A stretch of DNA of 64,000 nucleotides from Candidatus Brachythrix odensensis (GTDB lineage: Bacteria; Chloroflexota; Anaerolineae; J036; Brachytrichaceae): the NCBI GenBank assembly GCA_016714465.1, contig JADKDT010000017.1, positions 17,770-81,769 of the forward strand, read 5' to 3'. Of this stretch, positions 16,068 to 24,555 are shown one piece after another. A program made the position numbers and the translations under genes. Below the pieces are notes generated by a model. The model made no database searches, had not been told where the DNA came from, and saw nothing but the letters and a program-made list of their open reading frames with translations. Numbering within the stretch: the first letter of the stretch is position 1; the number at the start of each line of letters is the position of its first letter.

Positions 16068-17294
16068 TTACTCTATTTTGGCGAGGAGGTCAGGGTCCTT
16101 CGGATCAAGGACCGGCAGGCCGGACACGTCGATGAGCTCGGCGTTCTTGAGCAGCGAGCCGCAATTGAACAGCACGACCTTCTCCTCGGGTTTGAGGAAG
16201 TTCTGCGCCATCAGCAGCTTGTAGGCCGCCCAGGTTGCGGCGCCTTCGGGTGAGGCGAAGATGCCCTCACTTCGAGCGACTTCGCTCATGGCCAGGCGGA
16301 TCTCATCGTCGGTGACGCTGATGGCGGTGCCGCCGCTCGCCTTGAGGGCGTCCATCATCAGATAGTCGCCGATCGCCACCGGCACGCGCAGGCCAGCCGC
16401 GATGGTCTGGGCATTGGGGAAGAGTTCAGCGTGGCGCTTGCCTTCGCGCCAGGCCTTGACGATGGGCATGCAGCCTTCGGCCTGCACAACGATCATCTTG
16501 GGGCGCTTGCTGCCAATCCAGCCGAGCTGCTCGAGCTCGTCAAAGGCCTTCCACATCCCGACGATGCCGGTCCCGCCGCCCGTTGGGTACAGAATCGCAT
16601 CGGGGAGCTCCCAGTTGAAGTGCTCGGCCAGCTCGAGGCCCATGGTCTTCTTGCCTTCCTGACGATACGGCTCCTTGAGCGTGCTGACGTCGAACCAGCC
16701 GCGCGAGGGCGAGGCGGCCCGGACGATGGCGCCAGCGTCGTTGATCAGGCCGCGCACCAGGTAGACATTCGCCCCGAACATGAAGCTTTCCTTCTTCATC
16801 ATCTCGGGGGCATCGGTGGGCATAAAGACGTTGATCTGCATGCCGGCCCGGGCGCCATAGGCTGAGAGCGCGCTGGCCGCGTTGCCGGCGGATGGCGCGC
16901 CGATGGCCTTGACGCCCAGCTCTTTCGCCTTCGACACGGCGGCACTCATGCCGCGCGCCTTGAAACTGCCCGTTGGATTGAGGCCCTCCTCCTTGAAAAA
17001 GATCTGGTTGGCGCCGTAGGGCTTGCCCAGGCGCAGTGCCGGCAGGAGCGGGGTGTGGCCTTCGCCCAACGTCACGACGTTGGCCGGATCGCGCACGGGC
17101 ATGATCTCAAACCAGCGCCACATGTTGCCGGGCCGGCGCAACAAGTCGTCTTTTTTGAACTCCTTCCGGGCCGCGACCAGGTCGTAGCGGGCATACAACA
17201 CCTTGCCGCATTTCGCGCAGGTGTTGTGGATTTCGTCACAGGAAAACGTCGCACCGCAATAGGTGCATTCAAGGTGGGTGATATAGCTTTTCAT
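16068..17294 (-). CDS. thrC: Threonine synthase
   Basis: PLP enzyme of 408 residues that converts O-phosphohomoserine to threonine. An N-terminal zinc-ribbon-like segment (CTYCGATFSCDEIHNTCAKCG, residues about 10-30) is typical of one threonine synthase subgroup. The core has TLGEGHTPLL, the PLP lysine in NPTGSFKARG, SAGNAASALSAYGARAG, and the phosphate-binding PTGGGTGIVGMWKAF. ATG 17294 is chosen, with GAAGAG 6 nt upstream. A longer reading to 17360 would cross into the divergent GNAT gene promoter. A TATACT box at 17327-17332 is palindromic and serves both directions. Confidence 0.93.
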   Translation of the reverse strand: MKSYITHLECTYCGATFSCDEIHNTCAKCGKVLYARYDLVAARKEFKKDDLLRRPGNMWRWFEIMPVRDPANVVTLGEGHTPLLPALRLGKPYGANQIFFKEEGLNPTGSFKARGMSAAVSKAKELGVKAIGAPSAGNAASALSAYGARAGMQINVFMPTDAPEMMKKESFMFGANVYLVRGLINDAGAIVRAASPSRGWFDVSTLKEPYRQEGKKTMGLELAEHFNWELPDAILYPTGGGTGIVGMWKAFDELEQLGWIGSKRPKMIVVQAEGCMPIVKAWREGKRHAELFPNAQTIAAGLRVPVAIGDYLMMDALKASGGTAISVTDDEIRLAMSEVARSEGIFASPEGAATWAAYKLLMAQNFLKPEEKVVLFNCGSLLKNAELIDVSGLPVLDPKDPDLLAKIE

Positions 17295-17323
17295 GTTTTG
17301 CTCTTCGTGGAACAGACTCGAAT

Positions 17324-17333
17324 GAGTATACTC
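17324..17333. promoter_or_regulatory. Palindromic -10 region between thrC and a GNAT gene
   Basis: GAGTATACTC is a perfect 10-bp palindrome holding a TATACT-like -10 box on each strand. It is about 30 nt from both start codons, so the two divergent genes would share one promoter centre. Confidence 0.4.
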
Positions 17334-17362
17334 TTTGGGCGCGCCAAACTGCCGCGCCAACG

Positions 17363-17896
17363 ATGGAGATCACGCTCAGCCCCGCCCTGTCAGACGATGA
17401 CCGGCAAGCCGTCCGGAATATGTTCGTCGCGTACTTCTACGACCTTGCGCCCTACGATCCGAATCTCATCATCAACGACTTTGGCCTGCCTTGCTGGGAA
17501 CCGGCGCTGGCGGATGGCGCTGTGGGACCGAGAACGGCCGCTGAATGCTGGGAATTCAACAAATGGGTTCGCGACAGGATGGACTGGTATTTGATCCGAG
17601 CCGATGGGACGCCGGCTGGGTTTGTCTTCGTCATGGACGACAGCGCCTATCTGCCGCCGGGATGCCAGCACGAGTTGATGGATTTCTACGTTACGCCCAA
17701 ATTTCGCCGGCACGGCATCGGCAGCCAGGCCGCCCGGCTGGCTTTTGAAACGCGGCATGGGCGCTGGGTGCTGTACCAGCTTACGCCCAACTACGCGGCC
17801 CGCAAGTTCTGGTTGAAGGTCCTGCGCGACTACACGGGCGGCAACTTCGAGATGGCCGAGCGCGACTACGATGTGATGCAACAATTCTCAAATTAG
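17363..17896 (+). CDS. GNAT family N-acetyltransferase
   Basis: Acetyltransferase of 177 residues. The acetyl-CoA-binding region is seen as LMDFYVTPKFRRHGIGSQAARLAF, with the R/Q-x-x-G-x-G/A pattern RRHGIG at residues about 113-118. It is preceded by a beta-strand with PAGFVFVMDDSAY and followed by LYQLTPNYAARKFWLKVL, typical of the C-terminal part. The substrate is unknown. The gene is divergent from thrC with a shared -10 region and ends just before a perfect hairpin. Confidence 0.88.
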   Translation: MEITLSPALSDDDRQAVRNMFVAYFYDLAPYDPNLIINDFGLPCWEPALADGAVGPRTAAECWEFNKWVRDRMDWYLIRADGTPAGFVFVMDDSAYLPPGCQHELMDFYVTPKFRRHGIGSQAARLAFETRHGRWVLYQLTPNYAARKFWLKVLRDYTGGNFEMAERDYDVMQQFSN

Positions 17897-17899
17897 GTT

Positions 17900-17942
17900 T
17901 GTGCGCGATGGGCTCGGGCTTCGCCCGAGCCCATCGCGCACA
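17900..17942. terminator. Perfect hairpin after the GNAT gene
   Basis: 20-bp perfect arms around a TTC loop, 3 bp after the stop and 25 bp before the -10 box of the next gene. No T-run. Confidence 0.6.
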
Positions 17943-17967
17943 GAGAAAACGCCCGCGCGGCAGCGCT

Positions 17968-17973
17968 TAGAAT
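17968..17973 (+). promoter_or_regulatory. -10 box (TAGAAT), leaderless DUF1684 gene
   Basis: TAGAAT ends 7 nt before ATG 17981, so transcription should start at the codon itself. Confidence 0.5.
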
Positions 17974-17980
17974 CGGCCGA

Positions 17981-18793
17981 ATGAATTCCTACGAAAGCGA
18001 ACTGAAGGACTTTCGCGACAGGCTTGAGACCAGCCTGCGGGCCGACGATGGCTGGTTGGCGCTGGCAGGCCTTTTCTGGCTGCATGAAGGGGCGAACACC
18101 GTCGGAGGCGACCCCGACTCCGACATCGCCCTGCCCGAGACCAGCGCGCCGCCGCGGGTGGGGGTGATTGACTTCCACGCCGGACAGGCAACCCTGACGG
18201 TGGCTGACGGCATATCAGTCAGCGTGGACGGGGAGCCGGTCACCGTGGCGAAGCTCGTCGATGATGGCGAGCGCCGCAAACCGTCGCTGGTCCGGGTTGG
18301 CACGGTGTCGTTTTTCGTCATTCGACGCGGCGATCAGACCGGCATCCGGGTGCGCGACACCCAGAGCCCGGCCCGGGCGTCTTTTGCCGGCCGCAAATGG
18401 TTCGCCCCCGACCCCTCGTTTCGCGTCACCGGCCGCTTTGTCCCGCATCCGGGCCCGCGCCAACTACCCAACGTCAATGTTGTTGGCATCACCGAGATGA
18501 TCGACAATCCGGGCCGGGTGGCGTTTGAACTGGGCGGGCGCCAGCACGAGATCGAGGCCTTCGACGGCGGCAAGGATCGTCTATTTCTGGTGCTCCGCGA
18601 CGCGACCAGCGGCACGAGCACATATGGATCGAGCCGCTTTCTGAATGCGCCGTTGCATGCAGATGGACGTGTTGAGTTGGACTTCAACCGGGCCTATAAC
18701 CCACCTTGCGCCTTCACGCCTTTCGCAACGTGTCCGCTGCCGCCCCCCGAAAACATTCTGCCGGTGGCCATCGAGGCCGGCGAGCGCATGTAG
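17981..18793 (+). CDS. DUF1684 family protein
   Basis: Cytoplasmic protein of 270 residues with the DUF1684 signature. The N-terminus has DDGWLALAGLFWLHEGANTVGGD. The C-terminus carries the strongly conserved VELDFNRAYNPPCAF followed by TPFATCPLPPPENILPVAIEAGE. The fold is beta-rich, in part FHA-like (SDIALPETSAPPRVG). The biochemical role of the family is not established. It is transcribed alone from a leaderless promoter and ends at the hairpin shared with dnaN. Confidence 0.9.
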   Translation: MNSYESELKDFRDRLETSLRADDGWLALAGLFWLHEGANTVGGDPDSDIALPETSAPPRVGVIDFHAGQATLTVADGISVSVDGEPVTVAKLVDDGERRKPSLVRVGTVSFFVIRRGDQTGIRVRDTQSPARASFAGRKWFAPDPSFRVTGRFVPHPGPRQLPNVNVVGITEMIDNPGRVAFELGGRQHEIEAFDGGKDRLFLVLRDATSGTSTYGSSRFLNAPLHADGRVELDFNRAYNPPCAFTPFATCPLPPPENILPVAIEAGERM

Positions 18794-18796
18794 TCA

Positions 18797-18852
18797 CCGA
18801 ACGCGAAGGAGCCCGCCCCGGCGTACGCCGGGGCGGGCTCCTTCGCGTTCGG
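18797..18852. terminator. Perfect hairpin between DUF1684 and dnaN genes
   Basis: 28-nt complementary halves with a central GTAC, between convergent genes. The core CCCGCCCCGGCGTACGCCGG is shared with the hairpin at 40015, while the outer arms differ. No T-run. Confidence 0.65.
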
Positions 18853-18864
18853 ACAAAAGCGACG

Positions 18865-19998
18865 CTAGCGCGACAGATGCATCGGCATGACGACATGCAG
18901 GAAGCTGTCGTCGCCGATGGGCCGAATCACGCCGGGGGCCTTGGCCGCCGTCGTCTCAATCGCAACCTGGGGCGTGTCAATGACTGACGCCACATCAACC
19001 AGGAAGCGCGCGTCAAAGCCGATCTCAACCGCGGGGCCGACCACCACGCCTTCCAGTTCGCTCTGATTGTCGCCGGTTTCCTGGGCCTGGGCGGTAATCC
19101 GTATTCGTCCGGCGCCATCCTCGGAGGGCTCAATCGCAATACGGGCCAGGTTGTTGGACTCGCGGGCGAAGATGCTGGCCTGCTTGCAAGCCTTGAGCAG
19201 CTCGGCGGTGTTTACGATGGTGCGGGTGTTGTAGGCCCGCGGAATGACGTTGGCGTAGTCAGGGAAACGCTGGTCGATGAGCTGGGCGACGACGTCAATG
19301 TTGTCGAGGTGGAAAAGGGCCTGGGCGCCCGAAGGCGTCACGGTGATGGCGACTGGCTCGGTCTGCTCGCCGATCAGGCGGCCCACCTCGGCGACAGCCT
19401 TGGCCGGGATCAGGATGGCGATAGGCTCGCCCACCGGCGACTTGAGCTGACCGCGGCACTCACTGACCCGGAAGCCATCCGAGGCGGCCAGAGTCAGGTT
19501 GGAGCCTTCGATCTTGGTCAGCACACCCGTCAGCATCGGGCTATTCTCGTCGGTTGCCGCCGCGAAAACGACCTTGGCGATCATCTTCTTCAGCACCGCG
19601 GCGTCGACGTAGGCCACATTATTGGGCGAAAACGTCGGGATGATCGGGAATTCCTGGGCGTCGATACCCTTGACATTGTTGTCGGTCCGGCCGCACAGGA
19701 TGCGAAGCGACTGGGTGCGAACATTCAAGTCGAGATTGACCACATCAGACGGCAACAGCGTGATCAACTCGGCAAAGGTCCGAGACGGCACGGTGATGGC
19801 GCCCTCGCCCTCGACCTTTGCGCCGATCCAGCAATTAATCGCCAATTCCAGATTCGTGGCGGCGATCTTGAGCCGGCCATTGTCGGTCGACAGCAAAATG
19901 TGCGTCAAGACGGGCAACGGCGCGCGCTGGCCCGCGACCGCGCGACTGACGACACCGAGGCCCTTGGCCAGGTTTTCCTGCATGACCGATACTTTCAT
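18865..19998 (-). CDS. dnaN: DNA polymerase III beta subunit (sliding clamp)
   Basis: Ring-forming processivity clamp of 377 residues with three repeated domains. It begins MKVSVMQENLAKGLGVVSRAV and shows LPVLTHILLSTDNGRLKIAATNLELAI (domain 1), GSNLTLAASDGFRVSECRGQ (domain 2) and IGFDARFLVDVASVI with a C-terminal HVVMPMHLSR (domain 3; the usual end is V-M-P-M-R-L). AAGGAG lies 11 nt before the ATG, so this gene has a normal leader. It stands alone, away from dnaA or recF, which is common outside the classical origin cluster. Confidence 0.97.
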   Translation of the reverse strand: MKVSVMQENLAKGLGVVSRAVAGQRAPLPVLTHILLSTDNGRLKIAATNLELAINCWIGAKVEGEGAITVPSRTFAELITLLPSDVVNLDLNVRTQSLRILCGRTDNNVKGIDAQEFPIIPTFSPNNVAYVDAAVLKKMIAKVVFAAATDENSPMLTGVLTKIEGSNLTLAASDGFRVSECRGQLKSPVGEPIAILIPAKAVAEVGRLIGEQTEPVAITVTPSGAQALFHLDNIDVVAQLIDQRFPDYANVIPRAYNTRTIVNTAELLKACKQASIFARESNNLARIAIEPSEDGAGRIRITAQAQETGDNQSELEGVVVGPAVEIGFDARFLVDVASVIDTPQVAIETTAAKAPGVIRPIGDDSFLHVVMPMHLSR

Positions 19999-20113
19999 TG
20001 CGATGAGACTCCTTGTCTAAATAGGGTTGTATTGTATCGGGTTAACGACGCCAAACGGAGTCGATGCTGGAGGCGCTTTTCGGAATACTAGAAGCCGTCC
20101 TGAAAATGTCCGC

Positions 20114-20156
20114 CGAGATCGCAATCCCCGCGCTTCGCGCGGGGATTGCGATCTCG
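20114..20156. repeat. Family-A palindromic element (copy 2)
   Basis: 20-bp perfect arms with the shared core ATCCCCGCGC. An imperfect outer inverted repeat encloses it (CTAGAAGCCGTCCTGAAAATG at 20088-20108 against ATTTTAGGATGACATCTAG ending about 20181), and this flank matches the flank of copy 3. It lies upstream of dnaN and downstream of the LarA-like gene on the same strand. Confidence 0.85.
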
Positions 20157-20177
20157 CCAATCATTTTAGGATGACAT

Positions 20178-21560
20178 CTAGGCGTCATCGGCGGCCCAGT
20201 CGCCAAACGGATTGTCGGAGGGGTCCATGGGGCGCTCTGTCGGCACGGGAAGCCGCCCACCCCGCTGCGGGATGATGAGGGCTCGCGGACGGCGTCCGAC
20301 ATACGACTCGGCGATCTCGGCAGCCTCGGCGATGGTCCGGGCAGTTGAAAACCCAAACCCCTGGCCGCCCTTCCAGTGCGGGTCGCACAGTACAAGATGG
20401 GCCCCGGCCGACATGGCCTGCGCAACGCGATAGGCGCGCTCTTCACCCGCCGCCAGGCCTCGGCTGCGGAGTTGTCTCAGCAGCACATCGGCACTGACAG
20501 CACCCTCCAGGGCGCGATAAAAACCCTGCGAAGAACTCGGGCGCAGCATTGTGATCCGCCCGTCAACTGCCGCAACCGTATCCGAAAATTTGGCCTGGGC
20601 GATCAACACACCCTGAGCGCGCAAGACCGGCCGAGGGGCGAGTGTCGACACCGATATGCCAGTGCTGGCATTGAAAAGGGTGCGGTGCTGCTCGTCGTCC
20701 TCGGTCAACACCACCACGTCGTAGCGTGCGCCAGGCGCCTCCGACTCGTACAGAGGCGCGGCCAGCGCCACAAGCGCATCGTGCACGGCGACGGGCGCCC
20801 CGGCGACAACGGCGACAGGCGCGCGAGACTCCGGATCCAACAGCGCATTGACGACAAAGAGCAACCCGGCGCGCCGGCCAATCTCACGCACAGTGCGTTG
20901 GAACGGATTGTCGCGAATTTTTCCGGCCCGCACGCCGTCATCGTCCAGAAAGCGAGCGCTCCGAAGCGCGCGCAGGGCTTCATCGTCGACGCAGCCGAGA
21001 GCGATCACATCGCTGCCGCCCGAGTAGCCCGTGTATTCGTCAGGTGCGACTGCGCCAGTCGCAATCAACAAATCGGATTCAACGGCCAGATGATGGGCAC
21101 GAACGATAAAGCCCTCAACGCTACCCAGCGAGGTGTGGCTGGCGTGGTCGCCGGGATCATTGACTTCGATCCGACCGATGGCGGACTCGACGAGCCCGAA
21201 CGCCTCGGCCGAGACGCGCGCGGCAGCCGGGGATCCTGATTCATTGGCGATGAGAATCGAAATGTCGTCAGCCCGAACATCGGCACGCCGCAGATGCTCC
21301 ACAATCGGCGGGATCATCAACACATCGGGACTACCGCTGAATGCGCCTCCGGCGACGATTGTCACGCGGCTGCCCAAGCCGACCAGCTCAGAGAGCGGGA
21401 GCGACGCCAACGGCCGGTCCAGCGCTTGCCCAACCAGGTCTCTGGGATTGGCCGAGAGGTCCGCCGACGCAAGTTCTAGCCGATCGATCCGCCAGGTTAG
21501 GGGCAGCACAACATCAGGCGTCAGTCGATCCGGCCGAACGGGCGCGGGAAAATCGTCCAC
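20178..21560 (-). CDS. LarA-like (DUF2088) protein lacking lactate racemase active-site residues
   Basis: Protein of 460 residues aligning with the lactate racemase family by order and motifs. ISILIANESGSPAAARVS stands where LarA has the catalytic GLHR segment, VAPDEYTGYSGGSDVIALG where LarA has VEPHYFAGFSGGRK, and a C-terminal MLRPSSSQGFYRALEG region follows. The positions of the two catalytic His, the cofactor-bearing Lys184 and the nickel-ligand His200 of LarA are occupied by non-equivalent residues (Ser/Gly, Asp, Asp, Arg). It is therefore unlikely to carry the nickel-pincer cofactor or to racemise lactate. The start is GTG 21560 with TAGAAT 6 nt upstream. True function unknown. Confidence 0.78.
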   Translation of the reverse strand: MDDFPAPVRPDRLTPDVVLPLTWRIDRLELASADLSANPRDLVGQALDRPLASLPLSELVGLGSRVTIVAGGAFSGSPDVLMIPPIVEHLRRADVRADDISILIANESGSPAAARVSAEAFGLVESAIGRIEVNDPGDHASHTSLGSVEGFIVRAHHLAVESDLLIATGAVAPDEYTGYSGGSDVIALGCVDDEALRALRSARFLDDDGVRAGKIRDNPFQRTVREIGRRAGLLFVVNALLDPESRAPVAVVAGAPVAVHDALVALAAPLYESEAPGARYDVVVLTEDDEQHRTLFNASTGISVSTLAPRPVLRAQGVLIAQAKFSDTVAAVDGRITMLRPSSSQGFYRALEGAVSADVLLRQLRSRGLAAGEERAYRVAQAMSAGAHLVLCDPHWKGGQGFGFSTARTIAEAAEIAESYVGRRPRALIIPQRGGRLPVPTERPMDPSDNPFGDWAADDA

Positions 21561-21566
21561 TCACTC

Positions 21567-21572
21567 ATTCTA
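21567..21572 (-). promoter_or_regulatory. -10 box (TAGAAT), leaderless GTG-started gene
   Basis: TAGAAT ends 6 nt before GTG 21560. The rest of the 178-bp gap to the YceI gene holds only that gene's leader. Confidence 0.45.
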
Positions 21573-21738
21573 TCCAGTTATCAAGATCCTCCGAGACTCT
21601 GAGAAGCGCAGGCGCCCTGCTTCTTGGTCTCTTCTCACAGGAATCAACTGAATCGCCAAACGCCGCGTGTATAACGATTGCTTCGTAAACAGGCGAGTGT
21701 CCGCCTCCGGCGGACTCCTGGGGGAGAAGAGAGAAAAC

Positions 21739-22512
21739 ATGAAGTTCAACCGAATTGCCACCCTTTCCGTGCTTATCGCCGGCGCGTTCGCGCTGGCAGC
21801 GTGCGGCGGCCAGGCCACGCCGCCGGCCGCAACCGCCGCCCCGGCCGCGACAGCGGCGCCGGCAAAACCCACCGATACGCCCAAGCCCGCGGCGACCACG
21901 GCGCCCGCCGCAACTACTGCGCCAGCCTCGACCGCGGCACCGGCCAAACCAACCGATGCGCCCAAGCCGGCCAGCCCAGGCGTCTACAAGATCGTGCCCG
22001 GCCAGAGCAAGGCATCCTATACCGTGAACGAGGTGTTCATCAACCGCGGGAATATCCTTGCCACCGCCATCGGTGTCACGACCATCGTCAACGGAGAGAT
22101 CCAGCTCGACGCAGCGGATCCTTCCAAAACCAAGGTCGGCGAAATCACGATCGACATTTCGGCCTTCGCGAGCGACAGCGGCCAACGTGACAACTATATC
22201 CGTCGCAACGGCCTCGAATCCACGAAGTTCCCGCGGGCCCGCTTCAAGCCCACCGCCATCACCGGCCTGCCCGCAGCGTACAAGGAAGGCGATGAGCTCA
22301 AGTTCAAAATGACGGGCGACATGACGGTGCGCGAGACCACCATCCCCGTCACCTTTGATGTGACGACCAAGCTCGCCACCGGAAAACTCACCGGAACGGC
22401 CAGCGCCGAAGTCAAGATGACTGACTTCAAGTTCAACCCGCCCGACATTGCCGGGACGTTGAAAGCTGACAACGAGGTCAAGCTCAAACTCGAGTTCGTG
22501 GCGATGCCGTAA
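21739..22512 (+). CDS. YceI family lipoprotein
   Basis: Lipoprotein of 257 residues. The signal ends in FALAAC (Cys22), and an Ala/Thr/Pro/Lys linker of about 55 residues follows. The YceI domain starts VYKIVPGQSKASYTVNE and has GEITIDISAFASDSGQRDNYIR, LESTKFPRARFKPTAI and MTVRETTIPVTFDVTTKL. YceI domains form lipocalin-like barrels that bind isoprenoid-like lipids. The protein would sit on the outer face of the membrane. ATG 21739 follows a purine-rich GGGGAGAAGAGAG site. The next gene is convergent across a hairpin. Confidence 0.93.
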   Translation: MKFNRIATLSVLIAGAFALAACGGQATPPAATAAPAATAAPAKPTDTPKPAATTAPAATTAPASTAAPAKPTDAPKPASPGVYKIVPGQSKASYTVNEVFINRGNILATAIGVTTIVNGEIQLDAADPSKTKVGEITIDISAFASDSGQRDNYIRRNGLESTKFPRARFKPTAITGLPAAYKEGDELKFKMTGDMTVRETTIPVTFDVTTKLATGKLTGTASAEVKMTDFKFNPPDIAGTLKADNEVKLKLEFVAMP

Positions 22513-22519
22513 AGGGTTT

Positions 22520-22563
22520 GCGGGCGCCGCATCCCCGGCGTGGCCGGGGGATGCGGCGCCCGC
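22520..22563. terminator. Hairpin between the YceI gene and the HEAT/propeller gene
   Basis: 20-bp arms with a single-base bulge (CCCC against GGGGG), between convergent genes. The bulge may be another homopolymer error, since the other elements are perfect. Confidence 0.6.
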
Positions 22564-22568
22564 GGCGT

Positions 22569-24482
22569 CTAGCCGTCCAACTCGATATCGAACTCACCCA
22601 CATCCATGTGGCGGGGCGTGTCGGCCAACTCAATGTCGTGCTCATGCCGCCGTCTGAGCAGCGCCTCAAGATAGTCGGCCCAGGCGGCTGCGCCGGGCGT
22701 CAAGCGGGCGCGCACCCCAGATTGCAGCCAGGCCAGATCTGACCAGCCCGCCCGAGCCAGGGGCGCGCGCAGCAGCGTTTTCAGCCGGGCCTGATCGTCG
22801 TCCTGGCGCCAGAGCGAAATCGAACCGCCCCGATGCAGATCCTCGGCGCGGGCGCGCTCAGTATCTTGTTCGCGCACAGCCAGCCAGCGCCCATCGGCGC
22901 TGACGGCGCTCGTAAGCAACCACTGCCGGTCAGACTCCCGGACAAGCGGCGCCTCGAACGCATGAGCGGCGCGTCCGCTGATCGCGTCAAAGATCGCCGC
23001 GCGCACAACGCTAGAATTACAAGCGCGAGCGGATAGCCATTGCCCGTCGCGCGAAAATGCCCCCGAGAAGGCCGGGCCTGCATCCGGCCAGTCAAAGGCC
23101 CGCAGATGCTCTCCATCCGTTGGGCGAATGAACTGCAATTTGAGCCCGCCGGGCGCCTCCTGCGCGAGCACCAGCCCGCCGTCGTCCGGATGGGCAACCC
23201 AGGCGGGTATCTCAGGCGTGGCCGCGAGGGCGCAGGCCCAGCTCCCCAGCGAATCACCCGCCGGCATGCGCCAGGCCTGGGCGAAACCCCGGATGAGCCC
23301 GCCGGTGACCAGCACCCGCCCATCCGCGCACACAGCCACCCCCTGACTTGAAACGCCCGCTGGGAGCGCCATCTCCTCGACATAGCCATTCGCGCCGGCC
23401 GCCATGCGGCGGGCCAGGACTTTGCCTCGGATCATGGCGACAAGCCACGCGCCATCAGCGCTGTAGCGAAGCCAGATGGGAGGTTCGTCAAGCTGCCAGA
23501 CGCCAAAGACAAAGTCAGCCGGGATATTGCGAATCGAGACTCGAGCCTCTTCGACTGTTGCCATCGAAGCCCCATCCGGGCTCACCGCGCTGCGAGCGCA
23601 CAGATACTCGCGCCAGTGCCCGGACGGCAAATGCCACACCGCCACCCGATCGGGCTGAGGCGAAGGCGAGACCAGGCTCTGCCCATCCCGGCTGAACCCG
23701 AAGCCATGGCGGCCAGACGGCTGCGGCAGAACGAACAAGTCGCCCTTGTGCCAGAGCGCGAATTCGGCGACTTGCGAAAATGGGGGCGGCGGATCGGCAT
23801 CTGGCTGACGGGCCACGCGCGCGAGCGCGCCCAGGCGTGATATGGCAACGGCCGTATCCGGGTCTCCAGCCACCCACCCCACCGCCGTCAGCCGAGCGTG
23901 CGCTTCGGCGGCAATCAAGGGCGGCAACGCCATCGCCAGGCGGGCGAGATCTTCCCAGCGCCGCTCGCCGACCAGCCAGTCCACGATGGCCCGGCCTTCA
24001 CCTGGGCTCAGCGCACTGGCTCGGCGCCCCACGCCACCACGCGGATTGGCGGCGTTGAGCAGCCATTCCATGCGACCACCCGCTCGAGCTGCCGCCGTCA
24101 TACGGGCGCGCAGGTCCGGGCCCGCCAGGTCATAGGCGCCCCGAATCAGAGCGTGGTCGAAATCTGCATCGTCATAGCGCGACCATTGGGCCGTGATAAA
24201 AAAATACACTGCCCGCTGGCGCGGATCGCGGGGAAACCAGTCCTCAGCCCGGGCGAGGTCGATCGCGGGTGCAAAATCCCGTTGGACGGCCAGGCGCAGG
24301 ACGGCGTCGCGGGCCTGCCCATTGCCGTCCCGGCCGAGCGCGGCGAGCGCGTCGAAGCAGGCTGTTCGATCGGCAGGCACGGGATGGCTCATCACCGCTT
24401 CGGCCAGGCTGTCCACCGCCGCGGCACTGCCATCAACCGCAAGGGCGCGGATGGCGGCCGCGCGACGGGCCGGGCCGAGCAC
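22569..24482 (-). CDS. HEAT-like and beta-propeller protein of unknown function
   Basis: Cytoplasmic protein of at least 637 residues. The first 220 residues are helical and HEAT-like (ARRAAAIRALAVDGSAAAVDSLAEAV, ACFDALAALGRDGNGQARDAVLRLAV). The rest is a WD40/TolB-like propeller with repeated SxDGxxL strands (FGFSRDGQSLV, AVSPDGASMATVEE, RYSADGAWLVAM, SRDGQWLSA, SADGRWLAVRE). The GTG at 24482 is used, but the frame stays open upstream to about 24555 (reading RPEYRSRAPEYRSGAHELYS), so the true N-terminus may be longer. It follows the Hsp70-like gene with a 73-bp gap and is probably co-transcribed. A scaffold or adaptor role beside the chaperone is inference. Confidence 0.75.
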   Translation of the reverse strand: MLGPARRAAAIRALAVDGSAAAVDSLAEAVMSHPVPADRTACFDALAALGRDGNGQARDAVLRLAVQRDFAPAIDLARAEDWFPRDPRQRAVYFFITAQWSRYDDADFDHALIRGAYDLAGPDLRARMTAAARAGGRMEWLLNAANPRGGVGRRASALSPGEGRAIVDWLVGERRWEDLARLAMALPPLIAAEAHARLTAVGWVAGDPDTAVAISRLGALARVARQPDADPPPPFSQVAEFALWHKGDLFVLPQPSGRHGFGFSRDGQSLVSPSPQPDRVAVWHLPSGHWREYLCARSAVSPDGASMATVEEARVSIRNIPADFVFGVWQLDEPPIWLRYSADGAWLVAMIRGKVLARRMAAGANGYVEEMALPAGVSSQGVAVCADGRVLVTGGLIRGFAQAWRMPAGDSLGSWACALAATPEIPAWVAHPDDGGLVLAQEAPGGLKLQFIRPTDGEHLRAFDWPDAGPAFSGAFSRDGQWLSARACNSSVVRAAIFDAISGRAAHAFEAPLVRESDRQWLLTSAVSADGRWLAVREQDTERARAEDLHRGGSISLWRQDDDQARLKTLLRAPLARAGWSDLAWLQSGVRARLTPGAAAWADYLEALLRRRHEHDIELADTPRHMDVGEFDIELDG

Positions 24483-24555
24483 TGGCAGGCGTGAATAAAG
24501 CTCATGCGCCCCCGACCGGTATTCCGGCGCCCGCGACCGGTACTCTGGTCGCCGC

